From the NCBI GenBank assembly GCA_024226515.1, contig JAAELQ010000256.1, positions 1-64,000 on the forward strand: 64,000 bases of DNA. Reading direction: 5' to 3'. A program made the position numbers and the translations under genes. How positions within the stretch are numbered: position 1 is the first letter of the stretch; each line of letters begins with the position of its first letter. This document shows positions 47,401 to 56,102 of this stretch, piece after piece. A model generated the notes under the pieces. The model saw only the letters and a program-made list of their open reading frames with translations. It ran no database searches and was not told the origin of the DNA. The stretch is from a bacterium (GTDB taxonomy: Bacteria; Acidobacteriota; Polarisedimenticolia; Polarisedimenticolales; Polarisedimenticolaceae).

Positions 47401-48349
47401 CATGAACGGCGAGAACTTCTTCACGCTCTCGGGCTGTGGCGACTGCCACCGCAAGGGGCTGCGCACGCCGAACGATCCGACGCTGGGCGACGCGCTGCGC
47501 GACCAGATCCTGAACCCGTTCTCCGACTTCCTGGTTCACGACATGGGCGACCAGTCGGACGGCGTGGTTCAAGGTGACGCCTCCGGCAACGAGATGCGCA
47601 CGGCTCCCCTGTGGGGGCTGCGTCAGCGAGACGCGCTGTGGCACGACGGCAGCATCACCGGGGCCACGTTCAACGAGCGCGTCGTGGCCGCGATAACCGC
47701 GCACCAGGCCCCCGGAAGCGAGGCGGCGAACTCCGCGGCCTCGTACTTCGGCTGGCCGGCGTCGCTGCGCAACCAGATCCTCGACTTCCTCGGTTCGCTG
47801 GGCCGCGCGGAGTTCGACCACGACGCCGACAACGACATCGACGCAGACGATTACGCCGACTTCCAGGCCTGCTACACCGGCGACGGGAAGGGCGCGAACC
47901 TCGTCACGCCCGACGATCCGTGCGCGATTCACGACGCGGACGGCGACCGCGACATCGACGACGACGACCTGGCCGGCTTCTTCACCGCGGCCGGGGGCGG
48001 CGGCGGCCGTGTTCCCGACGGCGCGTCGGCGCCCGGCACGCCGCTGACGATCGAGCGGGCCGGCCCGGGCCAGATGGAGCTGTTCTGGAGCGACTCGTGC
48101 CTGGCGTGGGACGACGACTACGAGGTCTACGAGGGCGACTTCGGCGACTGGAGCAGTCACGTTCCCGTGACCTGCAGCACGTCCGGTGCGACGAACCTCG
48201 TGCTCGACGCGAGCGGGCCGAGCAAGTACTACCTGGTCGTCCCGCGCACGCCGTTCCACGAGGGGTCGTACGGCGTGGACTCGAGCGGCGCGCCGCGCCC
48301 GGTGGGCGACTCGGCCTGCCTGATGCAGTTCGTCGGCGACTGTCCGTAA
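44444..48349 (+). CDS. Secreted M43-like metalloprotease fused to Cys repeats, a di-heme (DUF1111) module and dockerin-like repeats
   Basis: A 1301-residue exported chimera with signal peptide (VCAVAAVWLLTAPALLA); GAGGAGG precedes the ATG. The zinc protease domain carries HEVGHCIGLWH (His202, Glu203, His206, His212) and the Met-turn NIMGY (Met277), as in pappalysin-like M43 proteases. Beta-sandwich segments follow (about 320-600), then three Cys repeats of the DGVFCNGVETC type (about 605-740). Next comes a di-heme cytochrome/DUF1111 (thiol oxidoreductase-like) region with CAACH (792-796) and CGDCH (998-1002), then dockerin-like DxDxDxD loops (about 1125-1187) and a final beta domain. All active residues look intact. 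Function unknown; extracellular proteolysis linked to redox is speculation. Confidence 0.88.
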   Translation: MKHRGFGLVCAVAAVWLLTAPALLAELTDGQWCQTQQKWETKAQAQQQAGGFQGGTCNTQGVCDDPSVRDSFIPDENTPFLTLRMRIVVFAEDGGGNPASTQEEVDQQIQALNADLAQARISFVATTEFVNSTEFRYFDGGEEFSMKQAHAVDPESQLNVFVTGTTGYSVGTFPWDSDSLTFLGGIIMGINHWQPDGSVFAHEVGHCIGLWHTHHGVSEVAQCSGCYESPMDPDADFNGDFCSDTAPTPTNYNCGDPGGNDPCSGTPWAPTDFDNIMGYAPDHCITELSLQQRGRAQCWFNNELTGWLIDQGSGALNFTYPEPLPEFAGPATSTALEVQIAGFGGVFPEQNTGQLFYSVDGGPFVQQTMSFLGGTLYKGTLPAAPPCGGNIRYYFAGDSTEAETFTDPPNAPAETYELVSAFGSRILSQNGFEGDASAWTVVSDPSLSSGGWEQVIPVGTFDGGEAVAPDRDAGSSAEELQAFVTENGQTGGAADATDVDGGPTDLISPPVDLAGDDGRITYSRWFYSDGSDTLTVSVSGDGSSWTTVETVSGIENTWTESSFIVSDYITPTSQVQVRFRVSDDPDDSITEAGVDSYTAERLLCSSCNNNSECQDVVFCNGAEECDQGYCVPAAAPPCGAFCLEDLDTCVDCIVDLHCDDGLYCNGPETCQSDVCVPGSDPCNGGLCNDFLDSCVDCLFDGDCQDGVFCNGVETCNAGGGCDPNELGACPGRTCDEPLDQCLGTAELQPRAGEPLLRLTEAELTRFEAGKQAFQTVFEAADGLGPIYNANSCAACHAGPDYGGWSSTSVTLFGNDNGVSFDPLTSEGGLMLQSQTTDAQCVETVPPSANVSIARMSGAGFGAGLVQAVEDADLQAIAAGQSEPITGHAAMIVDGESGETRVGRFGWKSQQATLISATADCAANQIGLTNRVYGQDNAPNGNAALLAQCDTVADPEDGPGAFGTEFVDRVADFHRYLAPPPQTPRRSMNGENFFTLSGCGDCHRKGLRTPNDPTLGDALRDQILNPFSDFLVHDMGDQSDGVVQGDASGNEMRTAPLWGLRQRDALWHDGSITGATFNERVVAAITAHQAPGSEAANSAASYFGWPASLRNQILDFLGSLGRAEFDHDADNDIDADDYADFQACYTGDGKGANLVTPDDPCAIHDADGDRDIDDDDLAGFFTAAGGGGGRVPDGASAPGTPLTIERAGPGQMELFWSDSCLAWDDDYEVYEGDFGDWSSHVPVTCSTSGATNLVLDASGPSKYYLVVPRTPFHEGSYGVDSSGAPRPVGDSACLMQFVGDCP

Positions 48350-48369
48350 GCCTCCGCGACTCGGTGCGG

Positions 48370-48375
48370 TATCAT
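48370..48375 (+). promoter_or_regulatory. -10 TATCAT 7 nt before the RDD gene (leaderless candidate)
   Basis: TATCAT is followed by CCAGGCC and GTG 48383. The 10-mer GCGGTATCAT recurs at 56057-56066, in the gap before the CDC48 gene. Confidence 0.5.
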
Positions 48376-48382
48376 CCAGGCC

Positions 48383-49153
48383 GTGAGCGATACACCCGTC
48401 CACGGCCTGGATACGCTCGAGACCCCCGAGCGCGTCGACCTCGAGGTCGAGCTGGCCGGAGTGGGCTCGCGCAGCCTGGCCTACATGCTCGATTTCCTGC
48501 TGCTGATCGTTGTGATCCTCGGCTCGGTGTTGATTCTGACGCAGATCGAGGCCTTCGCCGGAACGGCAGCGGCCGTGTTGATGACGCTGCTCGTCTTCTC
48601 GCTGTACTGGTTCTACTTCGCCGTGTTCGAGGCCGCGTGGAACGGACAGACACCGGGCAAGCGCCTGATGGGACTGCGCGTGCAGAAGGTCGGCGGCTAT
48701 CCGATCGGAGTCGCCGAGGCGCTGATTCGCAACTTCCTCCGGCCGCTGGTCGACCTGTTCGGAGGTGGGCTTCCGATCGGCTTGCTGGTCATGCTGTTCA
48801 CGCGGCGACATCAGCGTGTCGGGGACCTGGCCGCGGGCACCGTCGTCGTCCGTGAGAAGACCGCGCAGGTCGGCAACGTCGAGAGCCTCGGCTTCGTCGC
48901 CGCCGACTCGGACGCCGCCGTCTCGACGAGCGGCCTTCGCCTTTCCGCAGAGGAGTTCGAGCTACTGAACGACTATCTCACGCGATCGCACGGCTTCGAT
49001 CTCGGCTCGCGCCGTCGCCTCGAGACTCGACTCGCGGAGATGTTGCGCCTGCGACTCGACGAACGTGGCGGTCTGCCGGAGAGATTGCTCGGCCTCACCG
49101 ACGAGGCGTTCCTGATCAACCTCGACGCGCTGTACCGCGGCGAGCTCCAGTAA
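48383..49153 (+). CDS. RDD family membrane protein
   Basis: A 256-residue protein. The RDD domain (residues about 25-165) has its defining Arg and Asp residues in GVGSRSLAYMLDFLLLIV, the TPGKRLMGLRV motif, and the closing HQRVGDLAAGTVVV. A cytoplasmic tail of about 90 residues follows, helical and charged. RDD proteins are linked to Na+/H+ antiport in some bacteria, but this variety belongs to the MoxR/DUF58 neighbourhood whose role is unknown. The SpoIIM-like gene begins 1 bp after its stop. Confidence 0.92.
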   Translation: MSDTPVHGLDTLETPERVDLEVELAGVGSRSLAYMLDFLLLIVVILGSVLILTQIEAFAGTAAAVLMTLLVFSLYWFYFAVFEAAWNGQTPGKRLMGLRVQKVGGYPIGVAEALIRNFLRPLVDLFGGGLPIGLLVMLFTRRHQRVGDLAAGTVVVREKTAQVGNVESLGFVAADSDAAVSTSGLRLSAEEFELLNDYLTRSHGFDLGSRRRLETRLAEMLRLRLDERGGLPERLLGLTDEAFLINLDALYRGELQ

Positions 49154-49154
49154 C

Positions 49155-50117
49155 ATGGACCTACGTCGCTTCGTCGCCGACAACCAGGTCGAGTGGAAGC
49201 GGCTCGAGGGCTACGTGGGGCGCGTTCGCGGCCGCAGCCTGGCCGGCTTCGGTCCGGACGAGCTGCGCGAGCTGGGTGTGCTGCACCGCAAGGTCGCCGC
49301 CGACCTGTCGGCCGTGCGCAGCGCGCACCCGCGATCCAAGGTCGTGCGTTATCTGAACGACCTGGCGATCCGCTCGCACAACGCGGTCTACCGCGCGCCG
49401 CGGCGCGGGCTGCTCGCATCACTGCGCGCGCTGTGGTTCGCCGTCCCCGCGGCCGCGCGCAGGCATCGCGCGGCCATCGGAGCGTCGGCAACCGTCTTCG
49501 TCGTCGGGACGCTGCTGGGCCTGTTCGGCACGCTGATGGACGAATCGGTCGCGGCGATGATCATGGGCGAATCGTTCGTCGCGAGCATCCAGGACGGCGA
49601 GTACTGGATCGAGAACGTGTTCTCGGTCATGCCGCACTCGCTGGCCTCGGCGCGCATCCTCACGAACAACCTCGGAGTCGCGATCGCGGTCTACGCATTC
49701 GGCTGCACCGGCATTCTGCCGGTATTCATGATGTTCCTCAACGGCACGATGCTCGGCTCGGTGCTGGGCCTGTGCGCGCAGTACGAGCTGCTGCCGCGGC
49801 TCGTGCCGTTCGTCACGACGCACGGAGTGATCGAGATCTCCGCGCTGATCGTCGCCGGCGGGGGCGGCCTGGTGGTCTTCGACGCCTGGCTGCACCCCGG
49901 GGACCGAACACGGCTCGAGGCGCTGAAGTACGGCGCGCGGCAGGGGCTGCTGGTGGCCGCCGCGGCGGGCCCGGCGTTGCTCATCGCGGGTCCCGTCGAG
50001 GGGTTGATCTCGCCGGTGGAGTCCGTGCCGGCGGCGCTGCGCATCACGCTCGGCGTGGGGTTGGGTCTCGCGTTCTGGGTCTGGCTGTTCGGCGTCAGAG
50101 CCGTCCGCGGCGCTTGA
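49155..50117 (+). CDS. SpoIIM-like (DUF95) membrane protein
   Basis: A 320-residue membrane protein. It has a soluble N-terminal region of about 100 residues (RRFVADNQVEWKRLEGYV) and then five or six helices with the SpoIIM features: ILTNNLGVAIAVYAFGCTGI and FVTTHGVIEISALIVAGGGG. In sporulating Firmicutes SpoIIM is part of the engulfment machine; here, outside sporulators, it belongs to the MoxR/DUF58/RDD cluster. Its last 23 bp overlap, tail to tail, the end of the DUF58 gene. Confidence 0.92.
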   Translation: MDLRRFVADNQVEWKRLEGYVGRVRGRSLAGFGPDELRELGVLHRKVAADLSAVRSAHPRSKVVRYLNDLAIRSHNAVYRAPRRGLLASLRALWFAVPAAARRHRAAIGASATVFVVGTLLGLFGTLMDESVAAMIMGESFVASIQDGEYWIENVFSVMPHSLASARILTNNLGVAIAVYAFGCTGILPVFMMFLNGTMLGSVLGLCAQYELLPRLVPFVTTHGVIEISALIVAGGGGLVVFDAWLHPGDRTRLEALKYGARQGLLVAAAAGPALLIAGPVEGLISPVESVPAALRITLGVGLGLAFWVWLFGVRAVRGA

Positions 50118-51401
50118 CCTCCATGTAGCGTTCGACCGACTCGCCGGCCAGCGCATCGGCCCGCGCGCGAACGACCATTGCGCCGCGCGCCTCGAGCGAA
50201 CGAATGGTGCGGCGCGAGTCCTGCCACAGCTCATCGGCCGCGACGCGGCGATACACGGCCTCCGCGTCGCGCAACTCGAGAAACCGCTCCGCGTCGAGGT
50301 CGGCGTCGGCCAGGCTGACCACCAGGCCGAGGTGGCGCGGCGCGAGGCGTCCGACGTGCCGCACGGCGGCTTCGGCCGTGCGCGGGTCGGCGATCTCGGT
50401 GAATACGACAACCAGCGTGCGTCGCGGCGTGCGCGACATCAACAGGCCCAACGCGCGCCCGAGGTCGGGCTCCTCCAACGTGGGCGCAGCCTCGCTCAGC
50501 ATGTCGGCCACGCGCCCCAGGTGCCCCGGCCCCTTGCCCGCCGGCAGGTGGTTCTTCAACTCGCGCCCGAAGAATGCGAGGCCCACGGCGTCGCCCTGGG
50601 CCAGCACGACCCGGGCGAGGCGCCCCGCCGCCTGCACGGCCCAGTCGAACCGCAGGCGGTCGGCGACGCGACTCGTCATCAGCCGCCCGGAGTCGATCAG
50701 CAGAATCACGCGCTGATTGCGCTCCACGCGATACTCGCGGACCGTCGGCCGACCGCGATGGGCCAACGCCTTCCAGTCCATCATGCGCACGTCATCGCCG
50801 CGCACGTAGTCGCGCAGCTGATGGAACTCGCGCCCCTCGCCGGGGATCGGGCTGCGGCGGATGCCGACGTTCCACGCCGAGGGGACGGCGAGCGCCGCCT
50901 CGCGCGCGGTCAGCGTGACGAGATCGGGATAGACACGGATCTCCGCGGTCAGGTCGACGACCCGTTGGCGCTGCTGCAGTCCCAACGGCCCGACGACCCG
51001 TAGCGCCAGCACGCCGAACGCCTGCCTCCCGCGCTCGGCCGGCACGACGGGGTAGCGCAACGTGGCGTTCTCGCCCGGTCGGACGCGCACCCGGTGACGA
51101 TCGGTCTCGGTCGAGAAGCCGACGGGAGGTTGGTCCTTCAGGATCACGTCGCTCGCCCGGTTCGCTTGCCACTGCAGCTGCAGCTCCACGACGGCCGGGC
51201 GGCCCTGGACCCAGCGCGGCGCCTCGCCGCGGCGGATCTGCAGGAGGCGCGGATCCGGCGTGAGGCTGCGGTCGACGATCAGCAACAAGACGAGCACGGC
51301 GTCGTACGCCAACGCCACGCGCATCCCGAGCGGACTGACCAATCCGAGCAGCAGCAGCGGGAGGCCCAGTGCGACCAACCAGACGAGCCGCAGCGACGGA
51401 A

Positions 51402-51405
<4 letters not shown>
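50095..51405 (-). CDS. DUF58 domain protein
   Basis: A 436-residue protein with two N-terminal membrane helices (LVWLVALGLPLLLLGLVSPL) and a periplasmic or cytoplasmic beta region, followed by the DUF58 signature EGREFHQLRDYVRGDDVRMM and DWKALAHRGRPTVREYRVER. The C-terminal part resembles a von Willebrand A fold (VILLIDSGRLM, here with DSG at the metal site). DUF58 proteins are partners of MoxR ATPases. It overlaps moxR by 4 nt and ends inside the converging SpoIIM gene. Confidence 0.93.
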
Positions 51406-52362
<957 letters not shown>

Positions 52363-52385
<23 letters not shown>

Positions 52386-53577
52386 CGAAAACTTCCTCCT
52401 CGAGCCGGGCCAGGTTCCTCGCCAGGCCCAGCATCTCACGCTCGCCGACCACACGTCCTTCCGCCCTCTCGACGGCCTGCAGCGTGTTCGCCAGTCGCGA
52501 TTCTTCCACACCCGAACGGGCCGCGGCCGCCGCGGCCAACCGGCTCGCCGGCAGATTCTCGTCGATGCCCCAGGACAGCCGTGCCCGCCGCGCGAAGCGG
52601 CGCCCCATGCGCTCCAGCATCTGCCGGCCGAAACCGGCACGACGGTACAACGAGGCCATCGAGTGCACGAACTCCAGGCTCGAGCGGCGCGGCGACTCGG
52701 GCACGATCCGCGGGGGCCCGAAGCGCCGACCTCGGGCGAGGCCATAGAGCAGCATCACGACCACGGCCTGCACCGAGGCCCAGCCCAGGGAGGCGCGATC
52801 GAGGCGACGGAAGCCGGCGAGCCGCCCGCCGTAGCCGTGGTGAAACTCGTCGAACAGGACGACTCCCCCGCCGCGCAGGTCCTCGACCAGGCGCAGCGCG
52901 AGCTGCAGGTTCCCGCCCTCGACCAGTCGATCGCGCGCCAGCAGCGGCCCGAGCACGCGTACCACCCGTCCCCTTCCGACTCGCGCCTCGCCGGCCACGA
53001 CGTCGCCGTCGCCGGACAGGGCGAGCGGGACCCCGCGAAACTCCGCTGCGAAGCGTCCGTCGGCGTGCAGCTCGATCTCGCGCACGTCGCTCCCGGCCGG
53101 GCCGGCCACGGTACCCTGCGCCGCCGTCGTCGCCGGACGCTCCACCGTGAGGGTTTGCATATCGAGCTCGGCGACCGGAGCCGTCCGCTGCAGCCCGATC
53201 TCGTCGAGCAGCTCGTTCAGTCCGGACGGCTCCTCCGACGTCGTCGCATCGTCCACGACGAGCAGTCGTCCGCCTCCGGAGAGCCAGCCGCGCAGGAACG
53301 CGCTCTCCTCGCGGCGGACCGGGCGCTGCAGCGGCGTGGACACGACCAGCAGAGAGCCGTCGATGTCGCCCAGGGCCTCCCACGGCTCGCGCAGCGTATC
53401 CACGGGGATGGCCAGCTCGTCCAGCAGAAGGCGGAACGCCAGCAGGCCCTCGGGGCCGGCGTTGTAGCTGCTCGGAAAGCGCACGGGAGTCCCACCACCG
53501 AGCCACGAGCCCAGCAGCGCGCCCCCGACGATCAGCAATAGCAACAGGCCCAGGATCACGAGCGGGCGCCGGTTCAT
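52363..53577 (-). CDS. DUF4350 domain protein
   Basis: A 404-residue membrane protein. An N-terminal helix (PLVILGLLLLLIVGGALLG) precedes the DUF4350 domain (about residues 35-235: SSYNAGPEGLLAFRLLLDEL, GGGRLLVVDDATT, VLFDEFHHGYGG), which has a glutamine amidotransferase-like fold. A second helix (ASVQAVVVMLLYGLARG) and a helical cytoplasmic part rich in Arg follow. DUF4350 is a regular member of MoxR/DUF58 clusters; its activity is unknown. Both ends overlap neighbouring genes. Confidence 0.88.
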
Positions 53578-54539
53578 GCGGCTTCCCGCTCGGCCCGCTC
53601 GACCAGGCCGGTAGCGAGCCCGACCGCGCGAGAGACCGTTTCCCGCTCGCCCGCGCGGCCGGCGTAGACCAGACGCTCGTGCAGCTCGGCCAGTTCCGCG
53701 AAATCGGACCACGAGTCGGCCGCGGCACGCTCACGCAACCAACGCACACCCTCCCGATCGGTCAGGCCCGCACGGTCGGGAAGCACCCCGCGACCCACCA
53801 GCGCGAGCAGGGCCGCCTGCTCGACGAGCTTCATCGCCGGAACGAAACGCCCCGCCTCGAACTCGCTCTGCGCGCGCCGCAGCAGCTCGCGCGGTCCCGC
53901 GGCCGTGACCTGGATCCGTCGCACCTCGGAGCCCGACCGGCGGGTCTCCGAGCGGTCGCGCAGCAACGTCGGCCAGAAGGCGCGAGCCACGAACCACAGC
54001 ACCAGCGCGAGCAGAACCAGTGTCATCAACATGACGACCGGGCGGCCGAGCGCGCCCGCCACGTTCGCAAAGCCCTGCATCCACCTGCCGAAGAAGTTCC
54101 GTACCTGTCGGAAGAGTCGTTGCGCTCCGCCCGGCTTCGCGGGCTCAACGGAGAACTCCGGGTCTTCCAGGATGCGATCCAGCGTCCCGCGGGCGTCCTC
54201 GGAAACCTCGGGCACCGGCCGCTCGACGGCCTCGCCGAACTCCCGCAGTCGGAGCTGCGCGACCTGCAAGCGACGGCGGCGATCCCCCGCGTCTCCGCGC
54301 AGGCTGCCCGAGAGCGGCACGAGCGACCTGACCAGCGCGGGATCGACATCCTCGGCCAGCAACAGGTCGCGGATCTCGGAGACGCGCGCGCGCGCGTCGG
54401 CCGCCGACAACTCGTCCGATGTCGCGAGCAGCTCGTCGAGCCGGTCGGCCGCGCGCCGAAACGGTTCGGCCTCCGGAGTCGACGCGACGGCCGCCCCCAC
54501 GGCAATGGCGACGAGCAGGGCCAGTCCGATCCGCTTCAC
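53574..54539 (-). CDS. DUF4129-like membrane protein
   Basis: A 321-residue protein starting at GTG 54539, inside the stop of the upstream gene (GTGA). An N-terminal signal or anchor (LALLVAIAVGAAVAS), a helical periplasmic region, one membrane helix (PVVMLMTLVLLALVLWFVAR) and the C-terminal DUF4129-like part (RELLRRAQSEFEAGRFVPAM, DREGVRWLRERAAADSW, AELHERLVYAG) are seen. The domain is expected in MoxR/DUF58/DUF4350 operons and its function is not known. Confidence 0.82.
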   Translation of the reverse strand: MKRIGLALLVAIAVGAAVASTPEAEPFRRAADRLDELLATSDELSAADARARVSEIRDLLLAEDVDPALVRSLVPLSGSLRGDAGDRRRRLQVAQLRLREFGEAVERPVPEVSEDARGTLDRILEDPEFSVEPAKPGGAQRLFRQVRNFFGRWMQGFANVAGALGRPVVMLMTLVLLALVLWFVARAFWPTLLRDRSETRRSGSEVRRIQVTAAGPRELLRRAQSEFEAGRFVPAMKLVEQAALLALVGRGVLPDRAGLTDREGVRWLRERAAADSWSDFAELAELHERLVYAGRAGERETVSRAVGLATGLVERAEREAA

Positions 54540-55444
54540 GAAGCGGCTTCCGCAGCCGCGTCGGCCTCGATCCGTTCGAGACGCCACTCCAGATCCAGCC
54601 CCTCGTGTCGTGCGCGAATGTCGTAGTGCAGCAACGGCCAGGGGATCATGAACAGCGGCACGAACAGCCCCTGCAGCACCGCGCCCAGCAGGTGCAACGG
54701 GATCGCGACGTACAGCGGCAGGAACTGGGGACCGATGATCGTGTGCGTCGGATTGTTGCCCGACGCCACCCCACCGATTTGCGCCGCCGCCGCCGGAATC
54801 GAGGACACGAAGTTGAGGGCCAGCATCACGATCGCGGTCACCACGATGACCACCAGCACGCGGACCCAGTTCGTCTCGGACCCTCCGCCCCGCGGGCCGC
54901 GAGTCAGCACGAGCTCGTAGCTGCGCGACAGGGCGGCGATCGGCCCCTTGTTCTCGAGATAGACCGAAGGGACCGAGAGCACGAGCAGGATGGAGACGAT
55001 GACGCCGGGGACCACGCAGAACAGGAACCCCAGAAACGTGACGACGGAGACGAGCAGCATGACCGCGATCGCTGTCGGCATCCGGCGCAACGCCTTGCGC
55101 AGGACACCCCCGGCGGAAGGGTCGTTGCCGCGCACGGTCTCGTCGACGATCGCGTTGCAGATCATCATGCCGAAGGCGTAAATGACGATCTGGCCCCCGA
55201 CCATGATCGGGATCGAGGCGAACATGGCGAACAGGGTCGCGGCGGTCGGGTCGCCCGTCTCCAGCTCCTCGAAACCGGAGAAATAGACCATCTGCCAGGA
55301 GATGCCCACGAGAAACAGCAGGACGCCGATCGCAATGCCGTACGGAGCGAACAGCCCGATCTTCTGCCGGTAGATTCGGAACGTCAGATCCAGCACCTGG
55401 CCCAACGACCGGGGGCGGAGCTCGAAGGCGTGACCCAGCGACAT
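54536..55444 (-). CDS. Multi-helix membrane protein, glycerophosphodiester phosphodiesterase membrane-domain-like
   Basis: A 302-residue protein with about six helices. The beginning (LRPRSLGQVLDLTFRIYRQK) and the VVPGVIVSILLVLSVPSVYLENKGPIAAL region match membrane-domain proteins related to GPDPase_memb/DUF975-type families, without any phosphodiesterase domain. It is the first gene of a five-gene overlapping operon that ends in DUF58 and is probably part of the same membrane complex. TAGCCT 8 nt before the ATG suggests a leaderless start. Confidence 0.8.
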   Translation of the reverse strand: MSLGHAFELRPRSLGQVLDLTFRIYRQKIGLFAPYGIAIGVLLFLVGISWQMVYFSGFEELETGDPTAATLFAMFASIPIMVGGQIVIYAFGMMICNAIVDETVRGNDPSAGGVLRKALRRMPTAIAVMLLVSVVTFLGFLFCVVPGVIVSILLVLSVPSVYLENKGPIAALSRSYELVLTRGPRGGGSETNWVRVLVVIVVTAIVMLALNFVSSIPAAAAQIGGVASGNNPTHTIIGPQFLPLYVAIPLHLLGAVLQGLFVPLFMIPWPLLHYDIRARHEGLDLEWRLERIEADAAAEAAS

Positions 55445-55452
55445 CGCGGTCC

Positions 55453-55458
55453 AGGCTA
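55453..55458 (-). promoter_or_regulatory. -10 TAGCCT 8 nt before the MoxR-cluster operon (leaderless candidate)
   Basis: On the minus strand TAGCCT (55458-55453) is followed by GGACCGCG and ATG 55444. It is divergent from the coiled-coil gene 92 bp away. Confidence 0.4.
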
Positions 55459-55536
55459 CCATGAAAGGACGACTGCGAGCCTCATCCGCCGGCCTGTCTC
55501 GCCGGCGCCACCGTGGGGCTCGAGGAGAGAAGAACG

Positions 55537-56055
55537 ATGAACGACTACCGGAAGACAATCCTGTGCTGCCTGCTGGGAGCGTTGCTGTTGGCGCTACCCG
55601 CCGCGGGCGAACCCGTGACGATCGAGAATCCCGACGTGCTGCAAGAGCTCGGCGGGATCCGCAAGGCTCTGGATCGACTGGTCGGCCTGCTCGAGACCGC
55701 CGAGGGGCATCAGCGCGTCGAGCTGCTGCTCAAGCGCATCGATCTCAAAGAGCGCCGCCTGATTCCGCGCGAGCAGGCGCTCGAGGGGGCGCAGGAGGAA
55801 GTGCGTTCGCTGGAGCTCGAGGCCGAGCGCATGGAGCAGATGCTGGAAGAGGGTTCGCACTTCCAGATACAGGCCGGCATGAACGAAGAGGCGCTGGCCG
55901 AGATGGAGCGGCAGGTGCGCGCCGCAGTCGGCGACATCAACCGTCGGATGGAGGGCGCGAGGGCGCGCGCGCAGCGGCTCGACAACGAGGTCGCCGAGGG
56001 ACGCGACGAGCTCGAGGATCTCGACGACATGTTGATGGATTTGCTGGAGCCCTGA
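55537..56055 (+). CDS. Exported coiled-coil protein, unknown function
   Basis: A 172-residue protein with a signal peptide (CCLLGALLLALPAAG) and an almost fully helical remainder rich in Glu, Arg and Leu, with clear heptads (EEVRSLELEAERMEQMLEEG, RAQRLDNEVAEGRDELEDLD). AGGAGAG precedes the ATG at 55537. The inverted repeat CGCCGGC-N7-GCCGGCG (55487-55507) lies in its leader. No family is recognised. CDC48 follows after 47 bp and may be co-transcribed, although one is exported and the other cytoplasmic. Confidence 0.72.
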   Translation: MNDYRKTILCCLLGALLLALPAAGEPVTIENPDVLQELGGIRKALDRLVGLLETAEGHQRVELLLKRIDLKERRLIPREQALEGAQEEVRSLELEAERMEQMLEEGSHFQIQAGMNEEALAEMERQVRAAVGDINRRMEGARARAQRLDNEVAEGRDELEDLDDMLMDLLEP

Positions 56056-56102
56056 CGCGGTATCATGAGGCGCGCAGACTGCGAACCGGGGAGGTCGATG
56101 TC

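Noticed and set aside
45965..48811. A 948-codon open frame antisense to the metalloprotease/di-heme gene
   Set aside because: Composition is an Arg/Ala/Val-rich mirror of a GC-rich gene with strong third-position bias; no domain is recognised, while the sense frame carries catalytic and heme motifs.
55461..56102. N-terminal extension of the CDC48 frame across the coiled-coil gene
   Set aside because: The coiled-coil gene in another frame has a Shine-Dalgarno sequence, signal peptide and heptads; CDC48 proteins begin near the KVKVAEA strand.
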